Shown: positions 36,251 to 49,800, counted from the first letter of the stretch. The stretch: 64,000 nucleotides of DNA from Argentina anserina (GCF_933775445.1 NC_065872.1:2976001-3040000), one strand, 5' to 3'. The notes: a model not told the origin generated them from the sequence alone. Made by a program: numbers and translations.

Positions 36251-36953
36251 TTAGTTTACTTCTGTTTTGTTAGACTTGCTTACCAAATTGTCCTACACGC
36301 ATAATGCTGAGTTGGGTAAAATATTAATATTTTTCTCACAAATGATATCTCCATGTATATATAAAAGTACATGATCTTATTTGAAAGGAATTATCTACTA
36401 TATATTGAAACTCAAGTTTTCTGAAAAAGAGTTAATACATTTAATTATAAGATTTTGCATCTTAATCTGTTTACTTCATGCCAAGTTTTAAGATGATGTT
36501 GATAATGTAAGTTTTATAGATGAGCCAAGAACAGTTAAGCATGCAGAATAATACTAAAACCAGAAACAATGTTGTTTTGCTTAATTTAACAAAGAATTTT
36601 GAGGAGTTGTAAGATATTGTGTTAGCAAAGAAATAAGAGTATAAGACAGAAGACCTCTTTAAAAAAAAGATGTAAAATCATTTGATGTCTAAATTGGTCA
36701 TTCTAAAATATATATAAGTCAGCTTAAATTTATCAAACACTCTACACAACTTTTGTCACTGAAAGTTACTTATAAAAAATCAATTTACCAAACACTCAAC
36801 TGCTTTACTTATTAACAACTTATTTTCAGAAATGACTTATACTTAGTTTTTCTTATAAGTCACAGTTGCGTCAAACATAGCCTTACTACTCATTCTCCTT
36901 ATTTTCTTGCTGGTGACGCAGCTTTCCATTGGTGAAAGCTCCTAGAGCTTGGT
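36251..36953. other. Intergenic with a MITE-like stretch
   Basis: AT-rich. Between about 36710 and 36890 the words ATTTATCAAACACTC, TTTACCAAACACTC and CGTCAAACATAGCC resemble the interior of the TIR element at 56610-57310, so a related, eroded element may be here. Confidence 0.35.
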
Positions 36954-37210
36954 TGTTGGGGTTTGTTGTGTATTACAATTGAAGAGAATAGTAATATGAT
37001 AAGGTGTATTGGGTTGGGTGGAGAGAGTTATTATTAACTCTAGTTATTTGTTTCTCCTATTTGATTATAGTGGAATATTTTGTCGGCTCCAAAAGTAGAT
37101 GTAGCTTAATCACGTTGATTGAGTGAACCACTATAAATCATGTGTTCTTATGTTTCTTTTATTTATTATTACATATCAATACTGTTGTTTGTTTACACTT
37201 CCATATAACA
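36954..37210 (+). mobile_element. Possible solo copia LTR
   Basis: Begins TGTTGGGG and ends TATAACA, with an LTR-like arrangement (CTCCTATTTGATTATAGTGGA, then ACCACTATAAATC). The flanking five bases (TTGGT and CAAAC) do not match, so the limits are uncertain. Confidence 0.3.
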
Positions 37211-37607
37211 CAAACATCACATGTGACTAGGTGTGATCCGTTATTTTGATTCCAACCCTAAGGCTACCTATGCGTGTCCTAGCTCAAGTGTGGCTTCAAG
37301 TTCATGATCACTCGAGAGTAAGATGAAACTTGTATATTTTGCTTGGCTAAATTGATCAAAGGACGAACATTACATTAAGTATTTTCATAATAGTAACAAA
37401 ACAACGAGAGACAAAAAGGAGAAAGAAATCCTCAACTATATTATGGCATACAAGAATTGATGGATCAATATTCTAGCTCCAAATAATTCATCAAGGCATG
37501 CCAACTCCATCAAAATTAAGTCCTTCAAAGAGTAGTTGCTCGACTTTTCTCTCTAGGGTTTGTATCTCAAGTGGCTTTGCACCGTTTCTCCTCCCTCTCC
37601 AACGTTC
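37211..37607. other. Intergenic
   Basis: Nothing recognisable before the DUF4283 pseudogene. Confidence 0.4.
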
Positions 37608-39081
37608 ATGTATGATGAGGTTTCTGCCCAGTTTGCTGCCGCTCTGGCCATCAGAGAAGGCGGGAGAACGTCATTCACTTCTACTGCTGGTGTAGCAGCG
37701 ATTTCGCCGTATGTGTTTGCAGTGGGGCGCCTACTGTCCAATAAGCGTCGTCGTTCGGAGCCACGGGCTGTCATGGGTATGTTGTCATCATTGTGGGAAC
37801 TGCGAAACCGGCTGCAAATTAGGGCTGTTGGTGATCGGTTTGTTCTGCAATTCTCAAGGGCTGCTGATCGGAAACAGCTTATTCGGGATGGGCCGTGGTA
37901 CTATGGTCGGTCGTTGTTCATCATGGCGCTTATGACGGATTGATGGATGTGAATTCAGTGCCTTGTGACTCATTCATGGTCTCGGTGGAAATCCCAGGGA
38001 TTCCGCCCAAACGTTTCACTGTAGAGGCAGTGGAATTGGTTGGATCTACTCTTGGTGTGATTGATGATATCGACCGGGGAGGGATTAAGCATGGATCTCG
38101 TGCTAAGCTCTATATTAGACATCGTATGGTTGATCCTATCATGGAGGCTTTTCCGCTAAGGGTGTTTGAATTTGGTCCTAATAGGGTTCTGACGACCCTA
38201 TCGTTCAAGTATCTGCAGGTGGTAGATTTTTGTCGTGTGTGTGGCCTCTTGGAGCATTTGGAGAGGGGTTGTGGAGGTCCTCCGGACTTGTAGTAACCGC
38301 AAGTGCTGGGCGGTGAGGTTGAACAAAGTTGAGGTATGGTGGATGTCGGCTTGAATGGAGGAAAAGGAAAGGAGAAGGTGCAAGGGAGTACCTCTCTAGT
38401 GTCCAAAATTGCGGGAGCACTATTAACCCTTTTGGTGGGAGTAAGCTGTTTTTGTCCGACAGTGGCAATGGAGGGGGAGGCATCGTCGTCGGTGGGGCCT
38501 CAATTTTCATTCTCATTGCCCGGCATGACAGCGGCGGAGCTTGCTACGCGGTTAGCTAGAATGTTCCCGCAACTAGAGGCGATGAAGGTTCATGAAGTTG
38601 TGCCGTGCCGGCGGAGCTAGTGTCGGAGAAGTTTGCCCCTTTGAGCATTTGGGAGTCAAAAGAGGTGCTAGCGGGGAGATTGATGGCTTCTGCAAACAGT
38701 CGAAGATACTTGAGGAAGGGTATGGCCATTGTTCCTTTTTATGTTTCCTTTTATGCTAATCTTGCTTTACCTATGATGAATGGTAGCTTGGTTGTTTCCC
38801 CGATTAAGAAAGGGTTGGAGAGAAGGAGGCCAGGCCGCCCTAAGGGTTATGTTAATAAGCCTAAAGTGGTGAAGGAGGGTGAGGATCCAGTTGGGCCCCA
38901 AAAGGTTAAGAGAACTAAGAAGAAGAAGTATCGACGTGCTTTAATAGTCGATCATATGCCAACAGTGGATGGTGATAGCTTGGCTGAAGGACAAGGTAAA
39001 GATGGTGACTTCGGTGATTCTGTTGGCACTGGGGAGGAGCCCCCCGCGGTCTATGGGAGCCGGGATAGACAATCTTACTAG
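37608..39081 (+). pseudogene. DUF4283 / zinc-knuckle protein, LINE ORF1-like, frameshifted
   Basis: Starts MYDEVSAQFAAALAIREGG at 37608. The DUF4283 core follows (LWELRNRLQIRAVGDRFVLQ, then GPWYYGRSLF). Near 37925 the frame shifts; the next frame carries DVNSVPCDSFMVSVEIPGIP and a CCHC-4-like end (VVDFCRVCGLLEHLERGC). It then stops at 38293. Later frames to 39081 hold RRPGRPKG, an AT-hook-like motif, and a basic tail. Such proteins are mostly ORF1 of plant L1-type LINEs. No reverse transcriptase follows, so it is a truncated relic or a domesticated DUF4283 gene now broken. Confidence 0.7.
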
Positions 39082-40450
39082 GTTACTTTCTTTGAGTATT
39101 ATGACCCTAACGGGATAATAAGTGAGTCGTCTCACAATTGTTTGATTTACTTGTTTTAGACATTTGGTTACTGGTTCTAATGCTTTCTCATTTATAATTT
39201 ATAACATTGAGTTAGATATGTTTTTTTTTATTTGACTTGTATGGTTTAGTTGTTTCGTAGCCCCTAAAAGTTGTTCTATGTTTATATTGCTTCATATTTT
39301 TCTTATATATGACAAAATCGTCAATTCTAAAATACAAAAAGTATTTTCGTGATTAACACTTCATCATAGATTGATGAATATATACTGATAAGAATCCTTC
39401 TGATAATCTATATTATCGTCTCTTTCGTCCGCGATTGAAACATAAATCGTATCTAACTAGTAACTCCTATCCCAGAAGAACCAAGAATGTATAAATAAAT
39501 ACATATATATAGGTTATAGTGACGCTAGCGGTTGAAATCAATCCTCTTTCTACCTTATCAATATCAGATGATAACCAGTGTAGGTGACTGGTTTTGTCAG
39601 TTTCTTTTCTTGTCTCTAATTTGAGAGCAGTCTCACTCCAGGCCTCCACCACGAACAAGTGGAACTACTGTCTTTGCTTTGGGAGCTATGATTAGTTGAT
39701 CTAAAGGATATTGCAGATCGTTTTAAATCTACGACCTAGCTCTTTCAGAAAGCATCAAAGATATTTACACAATCTGGTGCCAGACTTTAAAGCTCGGGGT
39801 TTAAGAATCATGAAGAACCTGATGTACCTGGCTGATCGATTGAGCTATCAAACTTCATTCATAAGAGTCCACAACAGTAACGTGTTTGGATATTGAGTGA
39901 TACGCCTGAGTAGATCGACGTGATAGAAACCAATTCCCATCAGTGAGTTTCACAGTTACTTAACTCTGAATAGTTATGTTTGTTCAAACACATTCATTTC
40001 TACTTAAGAAGGTTTAACTAAGAGAATTTGCATATTAAAAGAAGAGTAATGTTAAATGAATCATGTGGTATCTGATGTGACATATCTACATCAACAAAAT
40101 AGAATTTTGTTTTTTTTTTAATTTTTTTTTCACTTTTTAATTTTCTTAATTTATCTTTAAATCTTATTTTTTTTATCTTACTAAACTTTTTTAAACAATT
40201 CTTCCTAATCTACGTCGTCAACAAACCTAGTTCAACATCTATGATCTCCGCATCAAAAAAAGATTGATGCTCGGTGGTGATCGACTCTATTTCTAATTCC
40301 ATCTTCTTCTACTTTGTTTTCAAAATTATGTTCTTTATAAATCCCAAGGATTTAAAAGGAGATGTGATGATGAATATATCCCATTGTTCCATCACTGAAT
40401 TCAACAAAATCAACTAAACCTTAATCACAAGAATTAGGATATATGATAAT
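39082..40450. other. Intergenic, no supported gene
   Basis: AT-rich. A short open frame at 39711-39896 has no motif that I recognise. Confidence 0.4.
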
Positions 40451-40863
40451 TGTTAGGTTTGTGGTTTCCACTTAGGATAATGACTCATTAGATCTTGATC
40501 AAAGATATAACACTTTGGTGGTTTCCTACCTGGTAATGGTTTCTACGTCTATTAGAAATAGGTTTCCAAAGACTTATAGGTTTCAGGTTTGGACATCTAT
40601 AAATAGGGACATAGGTAGCAGTAGTTAGACATCAATGTAAAACACACGAGCAAGTGAGGTCTTGAGAGTTGGTGAGAACGTCTTGTGAAAGATCTTGTAT
40701 TCTTATTTGTGTTGTTCTTCTATAGTGAAACCCAACAGCGCGAGGACGTAGACAAGTTTTTTGTCGAACCTTGTAAACTTTTGTTTGTGTTCTCAATCGT
40801 TTATCTATATTGTTTTGCACTTGTTAACTTCCGCAAGAGGAATTCAGGGTCGAATTCCTAACA
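40451..40863 (+). repeat. 5' LTR of the decayed copia element
   Basis: 413 bp, TGTTAGG..CCTAACA ends, with TATAAATA at 40598-40605. A degenerate Met-type primer-binding site (TGGTATCTAGAGC) begins at 40867. Confidence 0.85.
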
Positions 40864-41709
40864 GTGTGGTATCTAGAGCTGGTTCTAGAGTGGAAACAAT
40901 GAGCATAGAAGACGTTGATAAGAGGGGTCGATAAGTTCGACGACAATGACTATAGCCTATGGAGCTCACAGATCGAGGATTACCTGAGTATGAAGAAGTT
41001 TGCGAAGACTTTATGCGACAAGCTCCCAAAAGAGATGAAGGGGGAAGAATTTGTCGAGATGGACAAGATGGCCCTTGGAGCAGTTCGATTATCGCTTTCA
41101 AATGAAGTGCAATGATTTGTCATCAAGGAGACTATATTGATGTGAATGTTGGATAGACTATCCAACATGTATGAGAAGCCAAACGTCGTTTAACAATTAT
41201 ACTTGATGAGACGACTGCTCACTCTGAAGATGGGTAAAGGTATTTATGTTTGCCAACAAGTTGGAGTAGTTAGTGATATTATCGAGCAACTAGCCTAGGT
41301 GGATGTAAAGTTCGACGAACACATCAAATATTTGATGTTGTTGACTTCCATGCCTTCAGATTGGGATGTGACTGTGAACTCAATTTGTAGTATAGTTGGG
41401 ACTATGAAGAAATTGAAGTTTAATGACGTGTGTGACATTCTTTTGAATGAGACACAAATACTTAATAACCTTGATGAGCCTTCAAGTTCTGCGTATCTAT
41501 TGAAAATAGAGGTAAAATGTCCAACAAACACTCAAACAATAATCGTGGAAGGTCCAAGTCCAACTGTCCAGTGCACCAGGAAAAAGACGAAGTGTGTCTA
41601 AGGCAGGAAAATGGCCGATGGGTGTTGGCATTGTGGGAAGACTGGACATATCAAGAGAGATTGTAACCAGTGGAAGGATGCAATGAAAATGGCAAACACA
41701 ACTGAGTAT

Positions 41710-41870
41710 GACTCTGAGGCACTTGTACTAAGCGTTACAAAAACACCATTGGAATCATGGATTGTGAACTCGGGAGCATCTTTTCACTCAACTTCACAAC
41801 GAGAGCTCATGGTGAATTATCAACATGGTCATTTTGGAAGAATAATTCTTACTGATGGTAGAGCCCTGGA
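41710..41870 (+). repeat. 161-bp direct repeat, first copy (protease region)
   Basis: About 96% identical to 43760-43920 (six differences seen). The two copies flank the insert at 41871-43759. Confidence 0.92.
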
Positions 41871-43759
41871 AAATGTCATCGTTAATATATAATAAGTAGG
41901 AATCGTTCAGTCCGGGGAATTGAAGGGAACTCTAAACTTCTAGTATTAACAAATAATGGGAGATTTGAGATTTATTATTAACTACTGATGAAAATAAATC
42001 ATAAATGACTATTTATATGATTGATTTCTCTTTAACAAATTTAAACCAAATTTACCATTACACCACATAATTACAAGTTCGAACCTATCATGCATTCTAA
42101 TTTTACCAATTACATATATTTTAGACACCAATACAATTAGAGCATTAGGGGATCATCTAATCATGCAAGATTTCAATTAACATTTAGATTGACTTAGGGC
42201 TTAATCTAAATTTGCATGCAATTGAATTCAATAACACTTAGAGTAGAAATCAAACAAGATTACAATTAAGCACCAAATATTTGTTGGAGACATGTTTTAT
42301 GTATGGCGTCATCCACCATGGTTTCACATGCAAATTTCTAGATTTTTTACCACTTTAATCAACACAAACCGAACCTACTTAAGGCATGATTCGATTTGTG
42401 TCAATATGGTTGATGAATCTAGCACTCAAACACGATCTTAGGGACTGCATCCAAGCACTAAATTCATATGCACATATCTGAAAATTATCTAAAAGTATGA
42501 GAAAGATGATTAAAACACAACAATAGAAATACAAACTCAATAATTATATGAAACCATCAATTCGGCAAAGATCCAAAAATCCAATAAAACAATCTGAAAA
42601 TTTTGATTCTTAATACAAAATAATAATCTCACACAAACATCATACTACAATCTTCATAGACAAAGTATTGTAGAAAATCAAAAACGAACAAACCCATGAA
42701 GATGAGTTGCGAGAATCACACGTTGTAGGAACCTTGGAGGTGTGTCGTCAATGGTGATTTCGGTGGAGATGGAATTGGTATGTGGGGGAGAACGGCTTGT
42801 TGTTTTGGTGAAGGATGTTTGAGGTAGTATTTTGGTAGAGTTTTGGCTCTTGAATGCAAATGAGAAGGGATGATTTTTCTTTGTGAATGATGTGTTATTT
42901 ATAGAAGATTTTTGGCTCCTTGAATATTATAGCTTGGACTTTTTCTCCTCAATTTCTTTTACTTATTTTTATCATTGGTGGGTGCAATCTCCTTTGATAA
43001 ATTCATTCTTTTTCTCATTTTTAGGTGTCTTGTTCTTTCTTTCTTGCATTATCTCTTTTTATTCTCTTCATTTTTCTTTCTCCCCAATTTATTTCACTTA
43101 TTTTTGTCATTAGTGGGTGCAATCTCATTTGATAAATTCATTCTTTTTCTCCTTTTTAGGTGTCTCCTTCTTTCTCTCTTGCATTATCTCTTTTTATTCT
43201 CTTCCTTTTTCTTTCTCTCTTTTTCTTTCACTAATTTTGTCATTGGTGGATGCAATCTTCTTTGATAAATTCCTTATTTTTCTTCTTTTTAGATGTCTCC
43301 TTATTTCTTTATTTTACTTCTTTGCTTCTTTTCGTCTATTATTTTCTTCATTCTAGCTACACAATTTGATCTTTAAAATCTGAAAATAATAAAAGACAAG
43401 TGAGTTACGGAGTAGGAAATTACAATTAGGAAAGTTACGGAATAAAAATTTCAGTTCAAGTAGGATTTTCCCAAATGGTACGTTTTCTAGTCTAAAAATG
43501 ATTCCCAATGCGACCAAAACGTAGAAAGATGAAGACTCTTAATCCAACTAGGTTTTCTAGTCCTACAAGGATTCATACTCAAACTAGGACTCTAGACCAA
43601 TTCCGCGTTTTCAACTCATGTAAGCACAAAAAAATGCATCTAATACCGCCCAAGACTCTTACTACGACTCAATGACTCAATAGTACAACAATAAAGGCTA
43701 AGCAAAGTAAAAATGGAGGTAAAAACATGTTAAGAACGTCGCACAAAGTGCTCTTATCA
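41871..43759. mobile_element. 1889-bp insert inside the copia relic
   Basis: Lies between the two 161-bp repeats and interrupts the protease region. It is not copia coding sequence. It contains AT-rich non-coding sequence, a T-rich triple tandem repeat (about 42970-43360) and no domain I can identify. Copia sequence resumes in the second repeat without loss, so this is an insertion or an aberrant duplication and not a replacement. Confidence 0.7.
42970..43360. repeat. T-rich tandem repeat, three units of ~134 bp
   Basis: Units start at about 42974, 43109 and 43242 with ATTGGTGGGTGCAATCT-like words followed by TTTGATAAATTC and T/C-rich sequence. The Phe/Leu-rich open frames here come from the repeat. 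Confidence 0.85.
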
Positions 43760-43920
43760 GACTCGGAGGCACTTGTATTAAGCGTTACAGAAACACCATT
43801 GGAATCATGGATCGTGGACTCGGGAGCATCTTTTCACTCAACTTCACAACGAGAGCTCATGGTGAATTATCAACATGGTCATTTTAGAAGAATAATTCTT
43901 ACTGATGGTAGAGCCCTGGA
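43760..43920 (+). repeat. 161-bp direct repeat, second copy
   Basis: Continues without a break into the rest of the protease region, and keeps the DSG motif lost in the first copy. Confidence 0.92.
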
Positions 43921-46849
43921 GATTGTGGCAATGGGTGATGTGAAGATCTCGCTCACACATGGTGGAATATGGACTTTGACGAATGTTAGACACAATCCAC
44001 GGTTGACAAGAAATTTGGTTTTTGTGGGTCAGTTGGATGATGAAATATGTCGTACTACCTTTGAGAAAGGCACGTGGAAAGTAAGTAAGGGAGCTATGGT
44101 ATTAGCTCATGGACTCAAGACAGGGTCACTATACACGACCTTGGGTATTATCGTTGTTGTTGAAAACAATGTAAGCGGTACGATCGTTGAGAAGAAGGAT
44201 GATGCATACTTATGACATCGTAGACTTGGGCACATCAGCGAGAAATGAATGGGTGTACTTCAGGCACAAGGTAAACTACATGGTGTGAACTCAGTGAAAA
44301 TTGGGATTTGTGAAGACTATATTTGGGAAGCAAAAAACTATCAGTTTCTCAAAGGGTGGCAAGGCGCCAAAAGATGCAAAACTGGAGTTTGTTCATACTG
44401 ATGTGTGGGGTAATGCACTTGAGCTTTCAATGGCTGGCTCAAGGTACTACGTGACTTGTATTGATGATTCCACAAGGAAATTATAAGTTTACTTTATGAA
44501 ACATAAATGGGAAGTGCTTAGTAATTTCAAGAAGTGGAAGGCGGTCGTAGAGACTGAGACAGGTTGAAGATGAAAGGTCTGAGGTCAAATAATGGAGGTG
44601 AATAATGTAGTAATGAATTTAAAGAGGATTGTGCAAAGAACGAGATTCGGATGGAAAGAACAATTCCTATAACTCCACACTAAAATGGAGTGGTTGAACG
44701 CATGAATATGACTTTGAATGAGCGCATAAGGAGTATGAGGATACACACATGATTGTCAGACATGTTATGGGCTGATGCAGTTAATAATGCTGCTTACTTA
44801 ATTAACCGTGGACCGTCAACGCCATTGAATAATCTTTTACCTGAGGAAAAATTGAGTGGAATAGAGATAGGTCTATCACATTTAAGAGTATTTGGTTGCG
44901 TGGCATATGTTCACATTGAGTCCGGTGCAAGAAGTAAGTTAGAGATCCTAAGTCTCGAAAGTGCATATTCATAGGCTATGGCGGGGATAAGCTTAGCTAT
45001 ATGTTTTGGGATATGCAAAGCAAGAAAGTTATCAGGAGCTGGAATGTCATCTTTAATGAAAATGTGATGTATAAGAATATGCAAACAACATAGCCTGAAA
45101 GTCCTGTAAGAAAATATCGGCAATTTGTAATATTGGAAAAATTGTGTGATAAAGATGTGTCTAAGATTAATAATGGGCAGGAACAACAAGAAGTAACTCC
45201 TGAGGCCGCACAAACTGGTAATGGAGTTCCTAATGATGAGCCAACGACACCTCCTTTTGTGCCAAGAGTATCGTCGAGAAGTAACAAAGGAATACTGCCA
45301 GATAGATACTCGCCTTGTGCTAACTATTTGTTATTAACTGATTGTGGTGAACCTGTGACTTATGATGAGGCCATACAACATAAAGATTCAACTAAGTGGA
45401 AAGGTGCTATGCAAGATGAGATGGACTCTCTCATGTCCAACAATACATGGGAGTTAGTTGAATTGCCAGGGGGAAAGAATGCATTACAAAACAAGTGGAT
45501 TTACAAGATTAAACAAGAAGTTGATGGGAGCAAACGTTACAAGGCCAGGCAGGTTGTGAAAGGTTTTCAGCAAAAGGAGGGTGTTGTTTTGATAAGATCT
45601 TTTCTTCGGTTGTTAAACATACAACAATTCGGATGGTGCTTGGATTAGTGGAAACTAAAGGATTATATTTGGAACAGCTAGACGTCAAGACTGATTTTCT
45701 TTATGGAGATTGGAAGGAGATAATGTACATGTAGCAACCAAAAGGTTTTATAGCACCTGGTAAGGAGGACTTGGTATGCAAACTGCAAAAGAGCCTGTAT
45801 GGCTTAAAACAAGCCCCAAGACAGTGGTACAAGAAGTTTGATGCGTTCATATGTGGAAGTGGCTACACAATATGTCAATCGGATCACTGTTGTTACTTTA
45901 AGATGTTTGACAAGTCTTATATCATTCTCTTATTTAATGTGGATGATATGTTGGTAGCAGGGCAGACTTCCACGAGATTGAAAAGTTGAAGAAAGAGATG
46001 TCAAATCAGTTCATGATGAAGGATTTGGGTGAGGCGAAGAAAATCTTAGGTATAAAGATTATTCGTGATAAAGTGGTTAGTACTCTGAAGGTTTCACAAG
46101 CGGAGTATGTTGAGAATGTGCTTAAGCGATTCAATATGGATGAATGAAAAGTTGTAGGTACACTGCTAGCGGCACACTTTAAGTTGTCATTGGAACAATC
46201 ACCCAAGAGTGAAAAGGAAAATGAATATCTGAAGAACGTACCTTATGCGTTGGCAGTTGGATGCTTAATGTATGATATGGTATGTACTAGATCTGATATT
46301 GCGCATGCAATTGGAGTTGTGAGCAGGTACACAAGTAATCCATGTAAGCAACATTAGGAGGCTGTGAAGTGGATCATGAGGTATCTTCGGGGTACTATTA
46401 ATATGTCTCTTTGTTTCAAGAGAGGTAGTGTTGAATTACAAGGGTATGTGGATGCAGACTTGGCAGGAGATAATGATATTAGTCAGAGTACAACTGATTA
46501 TATGTATATTGTACGTGGTACTGTTGTATCTTGGATCTCACATTTGCAAAGGTAAGTGACTTTGTCTATGACAGAGTCAGAGTATGTAGCAGTCTTAGAG
46601 GCTGGTAAGGAGATGGTGTGGCTAAAAGGTCTCTTTGAGGAATTGGGTAAAAATAAGGAGAATTGTGCTTTGCACAGTGATAGTCAAAGTGCAATTCACT
46701 TGGCAAATAACCCTGCTTTTCATTTAAAGACTAAACACAATTCACTTGCAATTCACTCGTAAATTTTTTGTTTGTGTTCTCAATCGTTTATCTATATTGT
46801 TTTGCACTTGTTAACTTCCGCAAGAGAAATTCGGGTCGAATTCCTAACG

Positions 46850-49800
46850 GACTACCATATATATGATCTCTCGCTTCAACATCCTTGAGCATAAGAAAAT
46901 CGGAACTCTAATTCCAATTCCCCAAACCTAAGTTCCAAACTTCCAATAGCATGGTATGGGAAAAGAAAATAAAAACATGTTTGGAATAGGAGGAGATTGT
47001 AGCAAAAAAACCCGATATTAAATTGAGAATTAATCGACTACGGGGTGGGAGGATGAGTGAGCAAATCATTGAGAGGATAAAAGAGAGGTCTAGCCGTCTA
47101 GAACTAGGTATGTTGAAGCAGAAAGATTTTTTGTTTTCTTAGAAGGATCTGTTATGGTTAAAGATAATCAAGAGAGTAAAAGTGAAATACAAATACTTTT
47201 CATAATTAAGAAAATAGGACTAAAATGAAACAAGAAATTCTATTTTGATGATGTGATGTGGGCATACCACATCAGGTGCCACCACTTATGTTTCTATGTG
47301 GTTCATCAGAAGTTCAGAACGTGGTTAATTTAGCATCGAGGAACATGAGTTACAAATAACATACTATTTAGGGTTCGAATCGTTCGATACTTAGATATAT
47401 ATTTTTATTTCCTATATAGAGCAGTCACATGTATGATATCATTGCTATGGATAATGATGTGTTTGATGTGAATTTAGCACTAAGCAGCAGCATGGGGGGT
47501 TGTTGTCTGGTCACATCAGTTTTTGGCTATCCTATGAGGAGATGATTAAATCATAGGCAAAATTTTAAAAACAGTACGTTAACTATGCTCCATTGATAAT
47601 TAAATTATTATGCTTTTTAAAACTACAATTTAAGTACATGATTTATATAATCCGACCAAGTATTGATACATTTTTAATCCATTCAGTTAGTTTAGAAGTT
47701 TTCCGTCATATTTTTAGGGGCAATTTCGTCCTGCTCTTTATCTCTCAAAGATGAACAACTCAGGAAACACATTTGCAAATCCGAAAACTGCATGCTTTCC
47801 CCAAATCAATACCCAAAACCTTATTCTCCTGATTCCTCTCCGGCTTTAAACATATATACAACCCCAACACTAACCACGCACTCAACGTGATCATAAATGC
47901 AATCAAACCTATTTATCTATCTATCAAACACCTTTCATGGAATAATTACAACTTTACAATTACGAAAAAAATGAAAAGAAAAAAAAAACAAATGCTCTCA
48001 CTTTGTAATCTGGGTTTTTCTATAAGCATATGAACGGAGTACCGCCAAGGTCAACCTTTTCAAGGCGGCCGGCGAGCTCTCTATTGGCTTAAACTACTTG
48101 AGCCATGTCGGGGAGGTCCAAATTTTGGGTCTTGACCATAGGGTGGGGTGGTAGAACTAGTGGAGATAAGACTTGTTAGAGGAAAGGAATGTCACTGGAG
48201 AAAGACGGGGAAGGAGAGCGAATTAGGAGAAGAGAGGAGGTGAAGGAGACAACAAGGTAATTAAGCCATGTGGGAGATAAAGAGTTTGACTTGGAGTCAT
48301 GTAATTAAAAAGTACGATTACACCTTTCATACATTTGATAATGGCCACAACAGTAACAGAGGTAACTAACGGATGCATTGGGTAGGGTTAAATAGCTCGT
48401 GAACTTATGTTAGTAGTTTTAAAAGTAAAACAAGTTTAATTCTTAGTGGAGTATAATTGATGTATCATTCTTATAATTTTTCTTAAATATTAATTTAAGA
48501 ATACTAAAATAAGATTAATTTGAGCAACATAAACGGAATTGCCGAGTTTGCATATGGCCTTTGTATTTAAAAAAAATCACGAATTATAGTATTTTTTAAT
48601 TTCTTTTATCTTAATTTGACACTAAATGCCAAGTAGACTTTTTCCTATTTTTAGTTTCTCATATAATTTTATGTTCGATCTCCTAAGTCCTCACTCATTT
48701 GATCACTTTATTCAATTTTTAATTTGCTTAACTGGTTGGCTTTATATACGTCGTGGCATTCGGATCGTGTGTGATTAACGGTTTTAATTAATTTTAATTA
48801 ATAAAAAGCATGCATGAGTAATATTGATTTGGATTAATATTGATTTAGAATTTAGGATTTATGATTTAAGCCGGTGAAGTAAATAATGCCCTTTTGTTTG
48901 CTGAGTAACCCTACCTTCCTTAATCAATGGGCCATTTCCATGCATGACTTTTAAGCTTCATCGATCTGAAATTTTTTCCAGGTTTCCACTGTTTATTTTC
49001 CTAAGAAGTACGAACTAAGTCAGTACTAAAGGTCCGGACATGGATCATATGACTCATGCCCACAAGGAATTCGATCCGATCAGCTCGGTTTAGGTTTAAA
49101 GCTTTCTATCATTTTCACTTGAATAGGCGTTCAAGATCTTCTATATCCGAAAAACGTTGACAGCAGCTCCGATCCGTTAGTGGAAAAGCTTATGAGGTTT
49201 TAATTAGAACCACTAACAAAGTAAATCCAAAAGCGATGGGCAACAACTCCAGCTGATATGATCGAGATTACAGCAAACCCCCGCTCTCTTTTAATCTTGA
49301 CCCAGTACACGATCATCATTATTCGCATGCATGCTTTCCTTTTCAGTCACTTCAAAATCACCATCTTTCGAGCTTAGTTAGATTAGATAGAGTGATAGAC
49401 ATATGACTTCCAATTTTGAATAATTACCGCACGCCACCACCACACCGGTGCAAAAAATTATACCATCTACAGAAATCAAAAGATATTATTCAGATTAATA
49501 GAGTCTTATCTTATTAAATTAGTATATCATGCATTTCTTTCTGTTATTGTTTAAGATCGAGTTGGGACACTTGGTCTCTTTGAACAATGTAGTTCTATAA
49601 AATAAAGAGCAGTCTTCTTCAAGTTTTGAACAAAGTTATCTTGATATCTTTTCTAAATTTGTCACGGGGTGACATATGAAGGACATAAACTCTATATCCA
49701 ACACTAATTAACTCTGAAACATACTAATTAAGTCTATCACTCTCTCCATTTCTTGTATTACTACTAGACGAAGTTTAACGTCATCATCAACTGCTTTAAC

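Larger units (their letters stand above)
40915..46760 (+). pseudogene. Copia gag-pol relic
   Basis: Readable parts in order: gag (KFDDNDYSLWSSQIEDYL), zinc knuckle (CWHCGKTGHIKRDC, ~41624-41665), protease (WIVDSGASFHST in the second copy; the first copy has N in place of D), integrase pieces (FVHTDVWG, YYVTCIDDSTRK), reverse transcriptase (NNTWELVELPGGKNALQNKW, SLYGLKQAPRQW, a damaged NVDD in place of YVDD) and RNase H (GYVDADLAGD). Many stops and frame slips break it. Confidence 0.88.
40451..46849 (+). mobile_element. Old, decayed Ty1/copia element with a 1.9-kb insert
   Basis: The 5' LTR is 40451-40863. The right end keeps only the last ~85 bases of an LTR (about 46765-46849), matching 40778-40863 closely, so the 3' LTR has lost its U3 and promoter. 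Between them lies a gag-pol relic of copia order. At least a dozen stops and several frameshifts are present, so it is long dead. Motifs fit the Tork/TNT1-like group, from memory. Confidence 0.88.

Noticed and set aside
37608..39081. A working host zinc-knuckle gene
   Set aside because: At least two frame breaks are present and no splice arrangement that repairs them was apparent.
42883..43356. Phe/Leu-rich multi-membrane protein
   Set aside because: The frame follows a T-rich tandem repeat in a non-coding insert.
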